Shown: positions 62,910 through 64,000 of the stretch, piece after piece
Layout of the letters: each line of letters starts with the position of its first letter
Numbering within the stretch: the first letter of the stretch is position 1
Assembly (NCBI GenBank): GCA_016716225.1
Contig: JADJWT010000001.1
Location: 434,001-498,000, forward strand
Length of the DNA stretch: 64,000 nucleotides
DNA from: Ignavibacteriota bacterium
GTDB lineage: Bacteria > Bacteroidota > Ignavibacteria > Ignavibacteriales > Melioribacteraceae
Reading direction: 5' to 3'
Translations under genes and position numbers: made by a program
Notes under the pieces: model-generated
The model's input: the letters and a program-made list of their open reading frames with translations, nothing else
Told to the model about the DNA's origin: nothing
The model's database searches: none

Positions 62910-63080
62910 ATGTTCTCACGATTTAATAAAAATTTGTAATTAAAGTTATAAATTTTTTATTGCATTAATACAATTTTTCAATACCGAATTATATTTGTAA
63001 GTGATTTGAATTCTTGAGATTAAGCAAGCATATAAGTAAATTTCAATTCAAATTTTTTAGTTTTACAGAAAGGAAAAGTT

Positions 63081-64000
63081 TTGCAAAAAAGTAATGTCTA
63101 TATTGAAACTTACGGATGCCAAATGAATTTGGCCGATACGGAAATTGTTCAAGGAATTTTATCAACAAAAGGTTATGATTTAACAAATAATATAAATAAT
63201 GCAGATGTAGTTTTATTAAATACTTGCAGCATTAGAGAAAATGCGGAACAAAGAATTTACGGCAGATTAGGAAACTTTAAAACTCTGAAATCGGAAAAAC
63301 CAAATTTGGTAATTGGAATTTTGGGCTGCATGGCTGAAAGATTGCGCGATGATTTAATTAACGATAAAAAAATGGTTGATTTGGTTGTTGGTCCCGATGA
63401 ATACAGACGTTTACCTGAATTTATTGATTTTGCTTTTTCCGGAGAAAAAGGAATTGGTGTTAAACTTTCCAAAACTGAAACTTATGATGATTTAATTCCG
63501 TTCAGAGCCAATGACGATGGGCTTTCTGCGTGGATTTCTGTAATGCGCGGATGTGATAAATTCTGCACATTTTGTGTTGTTCCATTTACTCGAGGAAGAG
63601 AACGAAGCCGAACTTTAGAATCAGTAATTAAAGAAGTTGAACAGCTTTCAAATCAAGGATATAAAGAAATTACTTTACTCGGACAAAATGTAAATTCGTA
63701 TAATGATAATGGTTTGGATTTCGCGGATTTACTTTCCGCTGTTGCAATTGTTGATAGAAAAATTCGTGTGAGATTTTCAACTTCTCATCCGCAAGATTTT
63801 TCCGATAAATTACTTTATACAATTTCCGAACATCCGAATTTGTGCAATTATATTCATCTTCCGGTTCAGTCCGGCTCAAATAGAATGTTGGATTTAATGA
63901 ACCGAACTTACACTATTGAACATTATCTTAACATAATTGAAAAAGCTAGGAAAATAATTCCGGGTGTTACATTTTCTACAGATATTATTTCCGGATTTCC
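63081..64000 (+). CDS. miaB: tRNA-2-methylthio-N6-dimethylallyladenosine synthase, N-terminal part
   Basis: The frame starts at a TTG at 63081, with AGAAAGGAAAAG as ribosome site, and is open to the window edge (306 codons). It is a radical-SAM methylthiotransferase acting on A37 of tRNAs. The order of motifs is complete so far: YIETYGCQMNLADTE, LNTCSIRENAEQR, ILGCMAERLRDD (three Cys for the auxiliary iron-sulfur cluster), then RGCDKFCTFCVVP (radical-SAM cluster), TRGRERSR, LLGQNVNSY and HLPVQSGSN. The last gives MiaB rather than MtaB or RimO. The C-terminal TRAM domain lies outside the window. Confidence 0.95.
   Translation, partial: MQKSNVYIETYGCQMNLADTEIVQGILSTKGYDLTNNINNADVVLLNTCSIRENAEQRIYGRLGNFKTLKSEKPNLVIGILGCMAERLRDDLINDKKMVDLVVGPDEYRRLPEFIDFAFSGEKGIGVKLSKTETYDDLIPFRANDDGLSAWISVMRGCDKFCTFCVVPFTRGRERSRTLESVIKEVEQLSNQGYKEITLLGQNVNSYNDNGLDFADLLSAVAIVDRKIRVRFSTSHPQDFSDKLLYTISEHPNLCNYIHLPVQSGSNRMLDLMNRTYTIEHYLNIIEKARKIIPGVTFSTDIISGF

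Overview
The window is low in G+C (about 30 percent by eye) and looks like a chromosomal piece of an Ignavibacteriota or close Bacteroidota-type bacterium. The evidence is two proteins with a type IX secretion (T9SS) tail containing NYPNPFNP, three periplasmic-propeller (Y_Y_Y) two-component sensors, a GldA/GldF/GldG-like ABC operon, an HmuY-like haem-binding lipoprotein and a BtuG-like surface propeller. The assignment to phylum is inference; no rRNA is present. Housekeeping genes sit at both ends: RNase HIII, phosphofructokinase and tRNA-Asp on the left; rpiA, pbpC with an alpha-2-macroglobulin, and the start of miaB on the right. || Region 3.1-21.9 kb is the most unusual part. Three secreted fibre-like proteins (YadA-head-type repeats followed by a peptidase S74 intramolecular chaperone and coiled coil, but with no YadA membrane anchor and no T9SS tail) and one secreted delta-60-repeat/beta-helix protein are interleaved with two paralogous propeller-sensor kinase plus LuxR-type regulator pairs. 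Upstream of all four secreted-protein genes I find a shared dyad, CTA(C/G)-N8-GTAG, at nearly fixed distances (about 64 or 86 bases before the start codon; two copies before the largest gene). I propose that the two regulators, whose recognition helices are nearly identical, control this regulon. The same region is full of dispersed palindromic repeats and of a G/A-rich mini-repeat (GTGAAAAG-like). This mini-repeat also appears to form the hydrophobic core of the fibre signal peptides and an insertion in a T9SS tail elsewhere. || Region 22-28 kb is a probable haem uptake operon: LuxR-type regulator with Glu in place of the phospho-Asp, TonB-dependent receptor, a small Cys-containing protein, tandem HmuY-like lipoprotein, secreted CbiK/CbiX-type chelatase, PepSY membrane protein, and a decayed C-terminal remnant of a second receptor. 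Region 29.4-33.7 kb is a cobalamin-riboswitch operon: unknown 72-residue protein, DUF6580-like membrane protein, BtuB-like receptor and BtuG-like propeller with a T9SS tail. || Region 33.8-48.4 kb reads mostly on the plus strand: a D-cysteine desulfhydrase-type PLP enzyme overlapping a HEAT/serine-hydrolase fusion, an OmpR-type two-component pair followed by an intergenic region with paired TGACA direct repeats in front of a small secreted HEAT-like protein, a protein with two sugar-binding modules, a CAP-domain T9SS protein, a CBM48 protein, a multi-PAS kinase, a DUF255 thioredoxin-domain protein and an FMN reductase. Region 48.6-63 kb on the minus strand holds the Gld-like ABC operon, split by a palindromic repeat, then rpiA, an M23 lipoprotein, an SDR enzyme, pbpC and the alpha-2-macroglobulin.
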